A stretch of 64,000 nt of DNA from Pseudoalteromonas aurantia (GTDB lineage: Bacteria > Pseudomonadota > Gammaproteobacteria > Enterobacterales > Alteromonadaceae). Where the stretch lies: positions 46,855 to 110,854 of the forward strand of contig NZ_PNBY01000046.1 in the NCBI RefSeq assembly GCF_005886875.1, written 5' to 3'. How positions within the stretch are numbered: position 1 is the stretch's first letter; each line of letters starts with the position of its first letter. Of this stretch, positions 16,917 through 26,058 are shown piece by piece. The notes beneath the pieces were generated by a model, which saw nothing but the letters and a program-made list of their open reading frames with translations, was not told the origin of the DNA and made no database searches. Both the position numbers and the translations under genes were made by a program.

Positions 16917-17396
16917 CTAATTGGATGACAACCTGTCTAGTTGCCAGTGTAACGTGTTGGGCGTTTTCGTGGGCGTTAATACAAATACTTTATCAAATTC
17001 TGTTTCACTGATGTGTGTTACGTGGCCGCTGAGCAGTGCGATGAGTTCTGGCGTTGTATTACTGTGACCTGCAACCACAATGGTGCCAGACAGACTGCGT
17101 AATGTCTCGGCGAACGCGGGTAACTCGCGTGGGTTGTAAGGTAAAACGGTTAACTTTGTGTGTTCGGCTAGAGGTGTTATTGTTTGTTGCGTGCGGTAGT
17201 AACGGGTACTGAACAAAGAGGTTGGTTTATAAGGTGCGAGCATGACAGCCAGTTTTTTTGCGCGCTTGACCCCTTTATCAGTTAAGTGTGGGTTATTCCC
17301 CGTCATTTTTTCCGCATGACGAAACAGCACAATTTTTTCAGGTAACGCCACTGATTGCCAAGCAATCACAGCTAATAATGCAAGCACAATTTTCAT
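16917..17396 (-). CDS. Secreted histidine phosphatase (SixA/phosphoglycerate-mutase-like)
   Basis: A 159-residue protein with an N-terminal signal peptide (MKIVLALLAVIAWQSVA) and the histidine phosphatase signature LFRHAEKM (Arg26, His27), followed by LTDKGVKRAKKLA, a second arginine in STRYYRTQQT, and the second catalytic histidine in VVAGHSNTTPEL. Family members form a phosphohistidine intermediate. The signal peptide puts it in the periplasm, so the substrate is more likely an extracellular phosphate ester than the cytoplasmic phosphorelay target of E. coli SixA. Confidence 0.88.
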   Translation of the reverse strand: MKIVLALLAVIAWQSVALPEKIVLFRHAEKMTGNNPHLTDKGVKRAKKLAVMLAPYKPTSLFSTRYYRTQQTITPLAEHTKLTVLPYNPRELPAFAETLRSLSGTIVVAGHSNTTPELIALLSGHVTHISETEFDKVFVLTPTKTPNTLHWQLDRLSSN

Positions 17397-17654
17397 TTGA
17401 GTCTTTGAGTAATTAAAGGTGTGTCGACTTTAGCAAAGCTGTATGAGAGAAGTAAATAACCTCAGGTTTAGATAAGGGTTTTGGAATAGAAAATATTTTG
17501 AAAACAAACTTACATACAATCCAATGATGATATTTTGCTCAATACAAGGCGCTTTTATGCAGTAATAGGGGGCTATTACAAATGAAATCAACGCCGAGAG
17601 TGAGAAAAATAGCTTTATTGGGCAAATCCGCTTATTCAGAGCTGAGGTTCAATA

Positions 17655-17670
17655 GGCAGGTCTCCCTGCC
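17655..17670 (-). terminator. Possible terminator of the tam operon
   Basis: GGCAGG/CCTGCC, 6-bp stem with a 4-nt loop, about 55 nt downstream of the last tam stop codon on the minus strand. It is followed by TATTGAACC rather than a U-tract, so it is weak. The rest of 17397-17724 shows no gene. Confidence 0.4.
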
Positions 17671-17724
17671 AAAGTGCGTAATGTATTATGGCCACTAAGC
17701 CGTCAGTAAAAGTGGGTACTGATA

Positions 17725-19419
17725 TTATTTAGGCAGTGCTAACAATGAGTACATAGATTGATTTTGGTGTTGTGTGTCTAACGTGCTCAGTAATGCACTA
17801 CTCGGTACCCATAAATCGCTATCATCTAGTATTACTGTTAACAAGTCTTGCGCAATATCAGATTGACCAAGGAGGGGGTGTGATGGGTTAAAAATGACAT
17901 ACAGTGCACAACAGCTGGTAGCAAATAGTTGCGTATATTGCTTAGTGGCTGCGAACCTTACCACGCTTGCCGGTTCATTTTGCTCGTTGTGTTGTAATGT
18001 TTGTATTGTGTCGCACCAACTTAAAATATGCTGTTTTAGGGTATGTAACACGGATTGCAGGTTTGCATCTAATGTATCAAATTGACGCTGTTCTGTTATC
18101 GCTAAGAATGATGCTAAAACAGGGTCTTGCCCCATATTGCTTACGCTTAACATCGCACTGCTTATTGTACTGAGTGATGTTGCCGTGTTTAAGTCAAACC
18201 AAGCTGCTATATCAGGGTGTACACATGGGTTATCTAGTAGCTTGCTCGCAATTGCATTCGTTTGTGATGAAATAAGTCCGAGGTTTAATTGACTACTGCC
18301 ATCAAATAAAGAAACCACCGCGTTGTCTCTTTGCATTTTTTGGAACATGCCCGCTTGATACTCATCACGTAAATAATATCGAGCGCCTAAAATGACTTTA
18401 AGCTCGTCAATAGCAAGCTCTGTGGTTTTGGGTACCCAGTATTTGCAACTTGCAGAGTAGACACTCAAGCTTTTTCCGGCATAATTTAGGGTTTTACTGC
18501 TGGCTAAAGAAACCATTTCAGCCACCAGCAACTTAGCGAAGCTGCGGCCAAGCCCTTGTTGAACGGTTGGCATATCTAATACGGTTTTTTGATATAGTGT
18601 CCGTGATTTAGCAAAGTCATAGGTTAACCTGAGACAGGTATCGAATGCCCCTAAGGAAAACCCTGCACACAAAATACGCGAAATTTGCAGTGCTTTTAAT
18701 ACGCCATACATACCCGGTTCATTCGTTTGAATTATTGCGGATTTTGGGACCTGTGTATTGCGAAAGCGGATCCCACTTATATCGGCACAGCGGATCCCAT
18801 GAGTATTGATCTTTTCAATGTTTTCGAAGTCTTTAATACAGGTTTTATCAAGCAATAATACCGCTAATGACTCGCGCTGATTATGATCGTATTTACGCAC
18901 CAAAATAGTCATAGTGTGACCTTGAGTTGCGTTATTTATCAGCCATTTCTCGCCATTGAGCTGATAGCCATCGGCGTGTTCTGTTGCACTTACCTCGCTC
19001 GCCAGTAGGTTACTACCATGACGTTTTTCAGTAAGTGCTAGGCACCCTAAATGACCCTGAAGAATATGTTCTGCTAGCAAGGTTTTTTGTGTTTGATCGC
19101 CACATAACCATACAGGCAAAGCACCAAGCATGGTTTGCCCAGTAGCAATGGCTGCCGTTAAATCTCGCCGAGATAGCGTTCTACAGAGCAACAGTAGCTC
19201 TGAAAGCTCATGAAGTTTCCCACCCATTTCGGTAGGAACAAAGTATGAGAAGTAACCGATGTCCTTTAAATAATGAATATAGTCATCAGGAAAAGCTTGT
19301 GCTTCGTCCAGGGTTACAGAGCGGACGAAATTAATCTCGCTTTGTTCATTTGTGGGGTCGCCAAGCGTTGTTTCAAAGTGCTGAATAGTTTTTAAAAAAT
19401 CGTGGGTTAGATCAGTCAT
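17725..19419 (-). CDS. tamT: TamT: acyl-CoA-dehydrogenase-family fatty acyl desaturating enzyme
   Basis: A 564-residue flavoprotein of the acyl-CoA dehydrogenase superfamily, longer than the usual 380 residues because of a C-terminal extension (about 400-564). The N-terminal helical domain is followed by a beta domain (CLALTEKRHGSNL, YQLNGEKWLINNA) and a helical domain with FDGSSQLNLGL. In the Pseudoalteromonas tunicata tam pathway this last gene is credited with placing the double bond in the C12 chain of tambjamine YP1. Its presence therefore predicts an unsaturated tail. It overlaps tamS by 8 nt. It is distinct from the prolyl dehydrogenase tamG. Confidence 0.8.
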   Translation of the reverse strand: MTDLTHDFLKTIQHFETTLGDPTNEQSEINFVRSVTLDEAQAFPDDYIHYLKDIGYFSYFVPTEMGGKLHELSELLLLCRTLSRRDLTAAIATGQTMLGALPVWLCGDQTQKTLLAEHILQGHLGCLALTEKRHGSNLLASEVSATEHADGYQLNGEKWLINNATQGHTMTILVRKYDHNQRESLAVLLLDKTCIKDFENIEKINTHGIRCADISGIRFRNTQVPKSAIIQTNEPGMYGVLKALQISRILCAGFSLGAFDTCLRLTYDFAKSRTLYQKTVLDMPTVQQGLGRSFAKLLVAEMVSLASSKTLNYAGKSLSVYSASCKYWVPKTTELAIDELKVILGARYYLRDEYQAGMFQKMQRDNAVVSLFDGSSQLNLGLISSQTNAIASKLLDNPCVHPDIAAWFDLNTATSLSTISSAMLSVSNMGQDPVLASFLAITEQRQFDTLDANLQSVLHTLKQHILSWCDTIQTLQHNEQNEPASVVRFAATKQYTQLFATSCCALYVIFNPSHPLLGQSDIAQDLLTVILDDSDLWVPSSALLSTLDTQHQNQSMYSLLALPK

Positions 19420-20080
19420 AAATAGGTTCTGTCAATAAAATATCATGGTTGTGTAGCTGCCATGTGTGGCGACGCCAGTGCGTCAACTCAGTGTATGGGT
19501 TTGTCGCAATGATGACTCGGTTGGTGTGCCAAGCGCTAATACGCACTGTTTGGCAGAATGTCACAAATGGACCTGTGCCAACGGCTTTGTATAGCGCTTC
19601 TTTGAAGCACCATAGTTGTGTGGCGCTGGGTATTACTTGTACGTCACCCTGTGAAAGTTCATCTTTTGAAAACCACGGTTCTGGGGCTGTATCAAAACGA
19701 CTTTGATGTTCTGTGTCTACGCCAAAAGGTGACTCGCTCAACGCTGCTATGGCTAAATCTGATGTGTGGCTAATCCCAATGGGCTGACCCGATATGGCGC
19801 AAAAGGGGGCTCCTTGGGTATTTTTAACCAAAGACAGCTGTTTGGTTGTGATATTGTGACATTGGTATTTTTTAAGTAACCACTTTGCCGCAAGTCGAGC
19901 GCCAAGCCAGCTAAGTGCTGGCTTTTTGTATATAAAGTTATGGTAAGTTGCTAACTCATCAGCGCTCAAATTTGACATAAGTTGTTGTTGTATTGCAGGG
20001 ACCTTAAGCCGCAACATCAGTTGCGGCAAGTACACAGCATATACGTCACTGTTTGTTGAAGCTGTTAAATGAGAAAGCAT
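19412..20080 (-). CDS. tamS: TamS: Sfp-type 4'-phosphopantetheinyl transferase
   Basis: A 222-residue PPTase. It has the family landmarks FGVDTEHQ (metal-binding Asp/Glu) and the WCFKEALYKA signature (WxxKEAxxK). It transfers phosphopantetheine from CoA to the carrier-protein serines in TamA, TamB and TamD, all of which have the target serine. It corresponds to PigL of the prodigiosin pathway. Overlaps tamT by 8 nt and follows tamR after 9 nt, so it is expressed with its substrates. Confidence 0.88.
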   Translation of the reverse strand: MLSHLTASTNSDVYAVYLPQLMLRLKVPAIQQQLMSNLSADELATYHNFIYKKPALSWLGARLAAKWLLKKYQCHNITTKQLSLVKNTQGAPFCAISGQPIGISHTSDLAIAALSESPFGVDTEHQSRFDTAPEPWFSKDELSQGDVQVIPSATQLWCFKEALYKAVGTGPFVTFCQTVRISAWHTNRVIIATNPYTELTHWRRHTWQLHNHDILLTEPIYD

Positions 20081-20089
20081 GCTAGACTA

Positions 20090-20395
20090 TCACCACTGAT
20101 AGCCAGGCAAGAGTTCATCGCCGTGAATGGTTTCTACTACTTCAGCCATTTGCGTAAATTGTACAATCAATGATTGGAACAACGGTGTTTGGGTTTCAGC
20201 TTCAAAATCAGTCAATGAGCTAACAGAAACGACCTCGACGTAGTCGTAATCTTGACCGTTTACTTTACTGACTACAAAGCGCTGTACGGTGTGTAGATCA
20301 TGGCACGCGATATAATCAGTTTCTTTTACCCAACGTTCAAAATTAGCTCGGTGTTCTTCTGATTTAAGTTTTATTTTATCAATAATAACAGGCAT
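20090..20395 (-). CDS. tamR: TamR: HapK/RedY-like small protein
   Basis: A 101-residue protein that looks like a member of the HapK/RedY family (Pfam PF11639): a ferredoxin-like fold with strands around MPVIIDKIKLK, DLHTVQRFVVSK and YDYVEVVSVSS, and a helix FQSLIVQFTQMAEVV. Relatives occur in prodiginine clusters of Hahella (hapK) and Streptomyces (redY) and are dimeric, but their exact role is not settled; help with the final condensation is often assumed. Its start codon directly follows the tamQ stop (TAAATG), supporting a functional pairing with the condensing enzyme. Confidence 0.75.
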   Translation of the reverse strand: MPVIIDKIKLKSEEHRANFERWVKETDYIACHDLHTVQRFVVSKVNGQDYDYVEVVSVSSLTDFEAETQTPLFQSLIVQFTQMAEVVETIHGDELLPGYQW

Positions 20396-23092
20396 TTAAT
20401 CTTCCTTATTTACAATTATTAAACCTTTATGGGCATCGACAGTGACAATGTCGCCAGTATTTATTAAGGCGCTTGCATGGTGGGTGTTCACCACACAAGG
20501 TATGCCAAACTCTCTGGCAACAATTGAACTATGAGAGAGCATTGAACCTATGTCTGTGACTACGGCGCTCGCCAATGCAAACAGCGGAGTCCAAGAGGCA
20601 TCGGTGAAGGGGGCAATCAAAATATCGCCTTTTTTAAATTCACCGGCTTGTGAAGCTAAATCAGTGATCACGCAAGCACGTGCGCGGCAAAAGCCTTCTG
20701 ATGTCGCAAGACCCTTCAATGAAGTGAGACTGGGATCAAAAATGAGATCAGGTTGGCTACTCGGTTTTCCAATAAATGTCAGAGGGGGTTCAGCTTGCGC
20801 TTGCCATTGTTGGTATTGAGCACGATTTTTACTAATAAGCTGAGAATCGGTGAGCTGCTCAGCGGTAATGGTGTTATTTAAGTATTGAATTACATTTTCA
20901 AAGTCGAGATACGCCACATTGTCAAAGCTGCTCAAAAGTGATTGTTCAATTAATCGTCTAGCGACTTCATACACCACTCGACGAACGAGCCAAATTGAGG
21001 TGGTCATACTCATGCGTGTTTCTTCACGCAGTTTGGCGCAACCAGAATACAAAGAGATGACACGGTTAATCGTAAAGCGCTGGGTCCAACTCAATTCATT
21101 GAGTAGCTCATCGCTAATTTTTTGCTGCTTCTGTGTTTGTTCAACTAAGGCATCATCCACTTCATAGCCTTGTTTCAGATACAACTTAATCATTTGCAGT
21201 ACGTAGGTTCTGTCATCTAACCATCGAGGGTGAGTGAGCTCCATTTCTTCACGCCCACGTACACCATTGTCACGCATAAACTCAGCAAGAGGCCCATTGC
21301 TAAAGCGGATCCCAAGTGGTGTTGAGTTAAGGAAGTCTTCAATGTTGGCAAGGTCTTTATTGGTAAACACATCTTTGACTTGCGGCCATGCATTGAGCAC
21401 TTTACACAATTGCCACAGTTCTTGTGCGCTGGCAACGGTTCTCAGGTTAGACATGTCCCCTTTGATTTTATTTTGTAGATGTTTACTTTTGTCACCTAAC
21501 CATTTTGCACTGAGCTCCTCAAGTAAGCCATAACATGCAAACGCGTTGATATAATATGGTAAGTAACCCTCGTGCATTGCTTTGAAGTAGTTTAAGCAAT
21601 GATCAAGCTCGTAGCGTAGTTCGTCATGAGACAGTGTTGTGATGTCTTGGCTTTGCACTCTATCAAACTCTTGATAGCGTGAGGTGATCATAGACTTTGC
21701 TCTGCGCTTTGCCTGAAATAGCTCTTTGACGTTTTGCTTTATCCAATAGCGAAGACATTGTTTTGGGGTCATATTTGGGTGACTATGTTTGGCACCATAC
21801 GGGTTCTCGTAATCGGTTAAATCAATGGCTTCACTGCTAAAGCGCGCTAAAAATGGAGTTTGATCTGCGCCAACCGGTGTTTGAGCTAGTTGCCAAGCGG
21901 TATAAGACACATTTAAGTACACATGGCCTTTATGATAGGCGATGGTTTCGTTCGCTTCACCTAAATCAAGTAACCCGAGTTTTTTACCACAATCAATATG
22001 AACATGTGTTTGGTAATAGTGCGCGAACGATAGGCCCAATGGCGTCATTCGACCCGTAAATATTTCGCCAATATCCATGCGAGACCAGAGAATGTCTTTT
22101 TGCACATGTTCTGATTTATTACCTAAGTAGAAAGGATCAGTTTTGGTGTTTTTTGTTGTAATGGGGCGGCTTTGTAAAAGCCAAACTTTTCCATCACTGA
22201 GAGTCCACTCTACATCTTGAGGACAGCCATAATAAGACTCTACTTGACGCAATACACTGTATAGAGATTGCTGGGCAATATGATTAAGCACTTGCTCATT
22301 TTGTAAAGCAGGGGGGACAGCGAGTTTTTTTATGGCGCCGTCGATATGTACAATTTGATGCTGCTTTAACTGAACTGTATGGGCAAGTAGCTCGCCCTTG
22401 AGCTTATCAATTTCATAGCTATCGCTACTTACTTGTCCTGACACTAAGCCTTCGCATAGACCATAACAAGCTTCGATAACAAAGGCGTTTTTTGCAAAGG
22501 TTGTGGGGTGTTGACCAAACGCAACCCCAGATGCATCGCCAAATTGCATTTGTTGTACAACGACAGCAATTTTAGGAATATCGGTTGTGTGCCCAGTTGT
22601 TTGACGGTATTGAAAAGCCGCTTCACTAAAGGCCGAAGCCCAACATGCTTTAACGGCTTCTAGTACATTGTCAGTGCCTTCAACCGCCAGCTTAGTTACA
22701 TGCTGACCCGCAAAAGAATGACTATCACTGTCTTCATCTGTTGCAGAGGAGCGCACGGCGACAGGGCCTATTAATAGCGCACTGGCATTGCTTATCTGTG
22801 CTGCGATTTGCTTAGGCATTGCCACGGTGGTAATGGCGGTTGCTAATGCGCGCCACTCCGTAACCCCTTTGCTTGGGTCAAATCGACTCAGAAGTTGAGT
22901 TTGCTGTAAAAACTCTTCAAATAAATTGACTGTGATACAGTAACCAATCGGGACAGGGAGTCCTGCACTATGCATCGCGCATAAAGATGCGCCTTTTCCG
23001 CCAACCTGTTCAACAGAAGCGGCTTGTTGGCTATCAAAATGAATAATCCCATTATTGAGTGGTTGTCCAATAGCCAGAGAATTGACTGTCAT
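20396..23092 (-). CDS. tamQ: TamQ: PigC/RedH-like condensing enzyme
   Basis: An 898-residue protein of the PEP-synthase/pyruvate phosphate dikinase type. Residues about 15-320 are the ATP-grasp-like domain (GGKGASLCAMHSAGLPVP, VRSSATDEDSDSHSFAGQH, VEWTLSDGKVWLLQSRP). A large middle region (330-770) is specific to PigC-type proteins. The C-terminal swivelling domain carries the phosphoryl-carrying histidine, His854, in SMLSHSSIVAREFGIP. PigC joins the bipyrrole aldehyde to a monopyrrole; in tambjamine synthesis the partner is instead a long-chain primary amine, forming the enamine. Transcribed just before tamR. Confidence 0.87.
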   Translation of the reverse strand: MTVNSLAIGQPLNNGIIHFDSQQAASVEQVGGKGASLCAMHSAGLPVPIGYCITVNLFEEFLQQTQLLSRFDPSKGVTEWRALATAITTVAMPKQIAAQISNASALLIGPVAVRSSATDEDSDSHSFAGQHVTKLAVEGTDNVLEAVKACWASAFSEAAFQYRQTTGHTTDIPKIAVVVQQMQFGDASGVAFGQHPTTFAKNAFVIEACYGLCEGLVSGQVSSDSYEIDKLKGELLAHTVQLKQHQIVHIDGAIKKLAVPPALQNEQVLNHIAQQSLYSVLRQVESYYGCPQDVEWTLSDGKVWLLQSRPITTKNTKTDPFYLGNKSEHVQKDILWSRMDIGEIFTGRMTPLGLSFAHYYQTHVHIDCGKKLGLLDLGEANETIAYHKGHVYLNVSYTAWQLAQTPVGADQTPFLARFSSEAIDLTDYENPYGAKHSHPNMTPKQCLRYWIKQNVKELFQAKRRAKSMITSRYQEFDRVQSQDITTLSHDELRYELDHCLNYFKAMHEGYLPYYINAFACYGLLEELSAKWLGDKSKHLQNKIKGDMSNLRTVASAQELWQLCKVLNAWPQVKDVFTNKDLANIEDFLNSTPLGIRFSNGPLAEFMRDNGVRGREEMELTHPRWLDDRTYVLQMIKLYLKQGYEVDDALVEQTQKQQKISDELLNELSWTQRFTINRVISLYSGCAKLREETRMSMTTSIWLVRRVVYEVARRLIEQSLLSSFDNVAYLDFENVIQYLNNTITAEQLTDSQLISKNRAQYQQWQAQAEPPLTFIGKPSSQPDLIFDPSLTSLKGLATSEGFCRARACVITDLASQAGEFKKGDILIAPFTDASWTPLFALASAVVTDIGSMLSHSSIVAREFGIPCVVNTHHASALINTGDIVTVDAHKGLIIVNKED

Positions 23093-23118
23093 GTGTATAT
23101 CCTTACGCGAAGTATGAC

Positions 23119-24129
23119 TTATTTTTGTGCCAAAAATGCAAAATAGCTTTCACCCGGCATTAATCGTTTACTGTTTACATGAACAAACCCTGATTGCCCA
23201 AGTGACTGTTTTAGTTGCTCTACCTCTGGCAGGGCTCCGCCCACATCACTTAAACTAAACCACAGGTTTAACGCCGTGATGGCACTGCTACCACCTTGGC
23301 AGCTGGTGGTCATTAATAGCTGGCCACCGGGTTTAAGTAATTTATGAGCTTGGGTGAGTACCGTTTGACGCTGTTCTGCTGTGAAGTAATAAATATTATT
23401 GTGCAAAGTGATTAAGTCATAGAGTGACTCTCCCTGCATGTCGAAGAACGATTGATGACGTAAATCAATGTCTTTAATATTATTCTGTAGTAGGGTTTGA
23501 TTTGCTTGTGCAACGACATCGGCTTGGTAATCAATCGCGGTGATTTCACTACTTGATAACCGATCACGCAAATACACGAGGTATTTTCCAGCGCCGCAGC
23601 CGACTTCTAAAATCGCTTTGGGTTGCGTGTGTTTTAGGCTCCACTCAATGGCTTCTTCGACGAATGGCTCTAATATTTGCGATGATTGCGCGATCACCTT
23701 ACCGTCTTGATCTGATAGCTGATATGCCTTGTCTTGTTTCATTCGCACTGGCGCGCTAAGCAGCGCATCGTAATGATAGCGAATGGCCTCTTCAAACATA
23801 GCGGCAGCGATTTGATTTTCTTGTTTGGCTAAATGGCGGCTGAGTTTACCTTTAAGCCGATAACGTCCAGATCGGAACCCTAATTCACCCAAGCGAACAC
23901 CGCATTCTAGCCAAGCTTCTAGTGCATCACGTTTGGTATCATCGATAGTGAGCTGTTGTTGTAGCTGGATCAGGCTCTGTTCCCCTTGATTTAAGCTATT
24001 TAACAGGCCACTAGAATTAGCCGCGGTGACAAAACTGGTGCGGTATACGGTGTCTACTTGCTTTCCTAAGCGTAAAAACGCAAAGATGTTCTTGTCAAAA
24101 ATAAGTTTCTTTAAAGTGGATAATTGCAT
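23119..24129 (-). CDS. tamP: TamP: SAM-dependent O-methyltransferase (PigF-like)
   Basis: A 336-residue class I methyltransferase. The SAM-binding glycine motif ILEVGCGAGKYLVYL is at about residues 172-186, followed by ITAIDYQ and the post-motif segments DLITLHNNIYYF and KPGGQLLMTT. An N-terminal helical domain (1-110) resembles that of small-molecule O-methyltransferases. By analogy with PigF it makes the 4-methoxy group of the bipyrrole aldehyde. Nine nt after tamN and 26 nt before tamQ, the largest gap in the operon. Confidence 0.82.
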   Translation of the reverse strand: MQLSTLKKLIFDKNIFAFLRLGKQVDTVYRTSFVTAANSSGLLNSLNQGEQSLIQLQQQLTIDDTKRDALEAWLECGVRLGELGFRSGRYRLKGKLSRHLAKQENQIAAAMFEEAIRYHYDALLSAPVRMKQDKAYQLSDQDGKVIAQSSQILEPFVEEAIEWSLKHTQPKAILEVGCGAGKYLVYLRDRLSSSEITAIDYQADVVAQANQTLLQNNIKDIDLRHQSFFDMQGESLYDLITLHNNIYYFTAEQRQTVLTQAHKLLKPGGQLLMTTSCQGGSSAITALNLWFSLSDVGGALPEVEQLKQSLGQSGFVHVNSKRLMPGESYFAFLAQK

Positions 24130-24138
24130 TATTTAGCC

Positions 24139-25332
24139 CTAAAAATAATAACGAATACCGAGTTGAACAAGGTCAGAAAACTGCTCAAACTCACTGTTAA
24201 TTGGCCCCGAAGAGGGGGTATAAGCCAGCGCAAACCGCAGTTGCAGATTGTCGCTTGCAGAGTGGGTGATCACGGCAGAAACATTAATGTGGTCATCGAC
24301 GAGGTTTTGCATTGCGAGTAACTCGTAGCGCGTTAGGTCGTTCCACTCATCGGCATAAGACACGGCTAAATAGCGCTTTGCAATGCCCAGATTTGTTATA
24401 TTGCTGCGCTTGTAACGTTGTTGCCATAGGGTGTAATCGGACTGAGTATTGGCCGCGAGTGTTTGTTGTAACCACTCAATCGCAAGTGTCCCATTTGCAC
24501 CCATTTTAGTGCTGATCCCCAGCAACATACGTTGATGCGAGTCTTGTTTGAATACCGTTTCACTGGTGTTGGACAGGCTGCCATATAGATATTCGGTATA
24601 GCCATCAACATCAAGCCCTGCAATGTAATGTTGCGCACTGACGGAAATATAGTTTTGCTCTTCTCTGTGGGCGAGCGTAACTAACCAAACACCTTGCGCT
24701 AAACTGCCTTTAATTGTTTGTAGTAGCTGCAGATGATCATGGTTATTTACCGTAGCAATACTTTGTGTTTGCACCGAGCCTGTGAGGAAATAGTCATATT
24801 TAATGGCATCTACCCCACTTTTATAGAGCCTGTCTAAGTCAAAGACATTAAACGCACCGAGCGGATCCGTTGGAGAAAACACGCGGCCGAGCCCCAAAGT
24901 AACAGGCTGTCTGCCCACTGTGAGACTACTATTAGCAAAACTGCGTTGCCAATAGCTCCAGTCTAGCTGTGTATGCCATTGGTGGTGGCTTTGAATATCT
25001 TGCCATTCTAAATCGACCGCGCGGTCGGCAACGTCTGGGCGCACAAACATCGGCAATGCCCAGCCATGATTAATATAGTCAAAGTCAATTTGAGCATGGT
25101 TCACCCATTGGCCTTGCCATAACTGTGTGTAGGACTCTAATCGAGCGAACTGGTTAGTGCCTATTGCGGATTGTGTTTGACCATCCAGTACGAGTAAATT
25201 AGCCTCAAATACTCCAGACCACGTCTGCTGCTTAGCAGGCGCTTCACCGAGTAACATGTCGAGGTCATCTTCAAATGCCAAGCAGGATGCCTGTATTACA
25301 ATACAGGCGCTAATAAGTACATTTTTAATCAC
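24139..25332 (-). CDS. tamN: TamN: outer-membrane beta-barrel protein
   Basis: A 397-residue protein with a signal peptide (NVLISACIVIQASCLA) and alternating beta-strand patterns with aromatic girdles, ending in LVQLGIRYYF, the terminal aromatic typical of BAM substrates. The middle has porin-like strands (WSYWQRSFANSSLTVGRQPVTLGLGRVFSPTDP). It starts with GTG overlapping the tamM stop (GTGA). With TamJ-M it probably completes a route across the envelope for the hydrophobic pigment. No exact family is recognised; it resembles DUF1302-like or porin-like barrels. Confidence 0.7.
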   Translation of the reverse strand: MIKNVLISACIVIQASCLAFEDDLDMLLGEAPAKQQTWSGVFEANLLVLDGQTQSAIGTNQFARLESYTQLWQGQWVNHAQIDFDYINHGWALPMFVRPDVADRAVDLEWQDIQSHHQWHTQLDWSYWQRSFANSSLTVGRQPVTLGLGRVFSPTDPLGAFNVFDLDRLYKSGVDAIKYDYFLTGSVQTQSIATVNNHDHLQLLQTIKGSLAQGVWLVTLAHREEQNYISVSAQHYIAGLDVDGYTEYLYGSLSNTSETVFKQDSHQRMLLGISTKMGANGTLAIEWLQQTLAANTQSDYTLWQQRYKRSNITNLGIAKRYLAVSYADEWNDLTRYELLAMQNLVDDHINVSAVITHSASDNLQLRFALAYTPSSGPINSEFEQFSDLVQLGIRYYF

Positions 25333-26048
25333 GATGACATTGCAGCCTGAGGGTGCCCTGCGCTCATATCAGCCAGCTGTTCATCTCGTATAACCTTTCC
25401 ATCTTGCAGGTGTATAACACGATGTGCGCGTTCGATAACGCGAGGATCATGTGAGCTAAAGATAAAGGTGATCCCCAGTTTTTCGTTAAGAGAGACCATA
25501 AGGTCGAGTAAGCTCTCGGTAGATTGAGAATCTAAGTTAGCGGTTGGTTCATCAGCAATCACCAACAAGGGCTGTGCGGCAATAGCACGGGCGACGGCAA
25601 CCCGTTGTTGTTGACCGCCACTCAGTTGTGCTGGGAAGCGATTTTTAAATTCACCTAACCCGACAGCTTCTAGCGTTTCAATGGCACGTTGTTTACGCTC
25701 TTTTTTGCTTACCCCTGAGAACTCCATGATCATTTCGGTGTTTTCTAATGCGGTCAGAACGGGCATTAAGTTATAGGCTTGAAATACAAAGCCAATTTTA
25801 TCTCGACGAATATCGGCTAGTTTATTGCTGCTAAATTGCGCGACGTCTTTTTCATCAAAAAGGTAATTACCAGAAGTGGGTTTATCTAACATACCCATAA
25901 TATTCAGTAAGGTTGATTTACCTGATCCTGATGGTCCTGCAATCACGGTAAACTCACCTTGGCCAATGGATAAATCAATGTCCTTTAAACAGTGAAAAGA
26001 CTGGTGTTTGTCAGCGAAGATTTTATTTATTTTGGTTAATTTAATCAT
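25329..26048 (-). CDS. tamM: TamM: ABC transporter ATPase (LolD/MacB type)
   Basis: A 239-residue ATPase when started at the ATG at 26048, which has AGGA 8 nt upstream and lies 10 nt after the tamL stop; a longer frame to 26102 is open but overlaps tamL. It has Walker A (GPSGSGKST), the Q-loop (FVFQAYNLMP), the signature LSGGQQQR and Walker B with the glutamate (LLVIADEPTAN). This subfamily powers LolCDE and MacB-type transporters, which extrude from the membrane rather than across it. Pairs with the permeases TamK and TamL. Confidence 0.9.
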   Translation of the reverse strand: MIKLTKINKIFADKHQSFHCLKDIDLSIGQGEFTVIAGPSGSGKSTLLNIMGMLDKPTSGNYLFDEKDVAQFSSNKLADIRRDKIGFVFQAYNLMPVLTALENTEMIMEFSGVSKKERKQRAIETLEAVGLGEFKNRFPAQLSGGQQQRVAVARAIAAQPLLVIADEPTANLDSQSTESLLDLMVSLNEKLGITFIFSSHDPRVIERAHRVIHLQDGKVIRDEQLADMSAGHPQAAMSS

Positions 26049-26058
26049 AGTTATTCCT

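Noticed and set aside
20396..23092. Several antisense open frames inside tamQ and other tam genes
   Set aside because: They mirror codon structure of the conserved genes, lack ribosome sites and carry no recognisable protein features.
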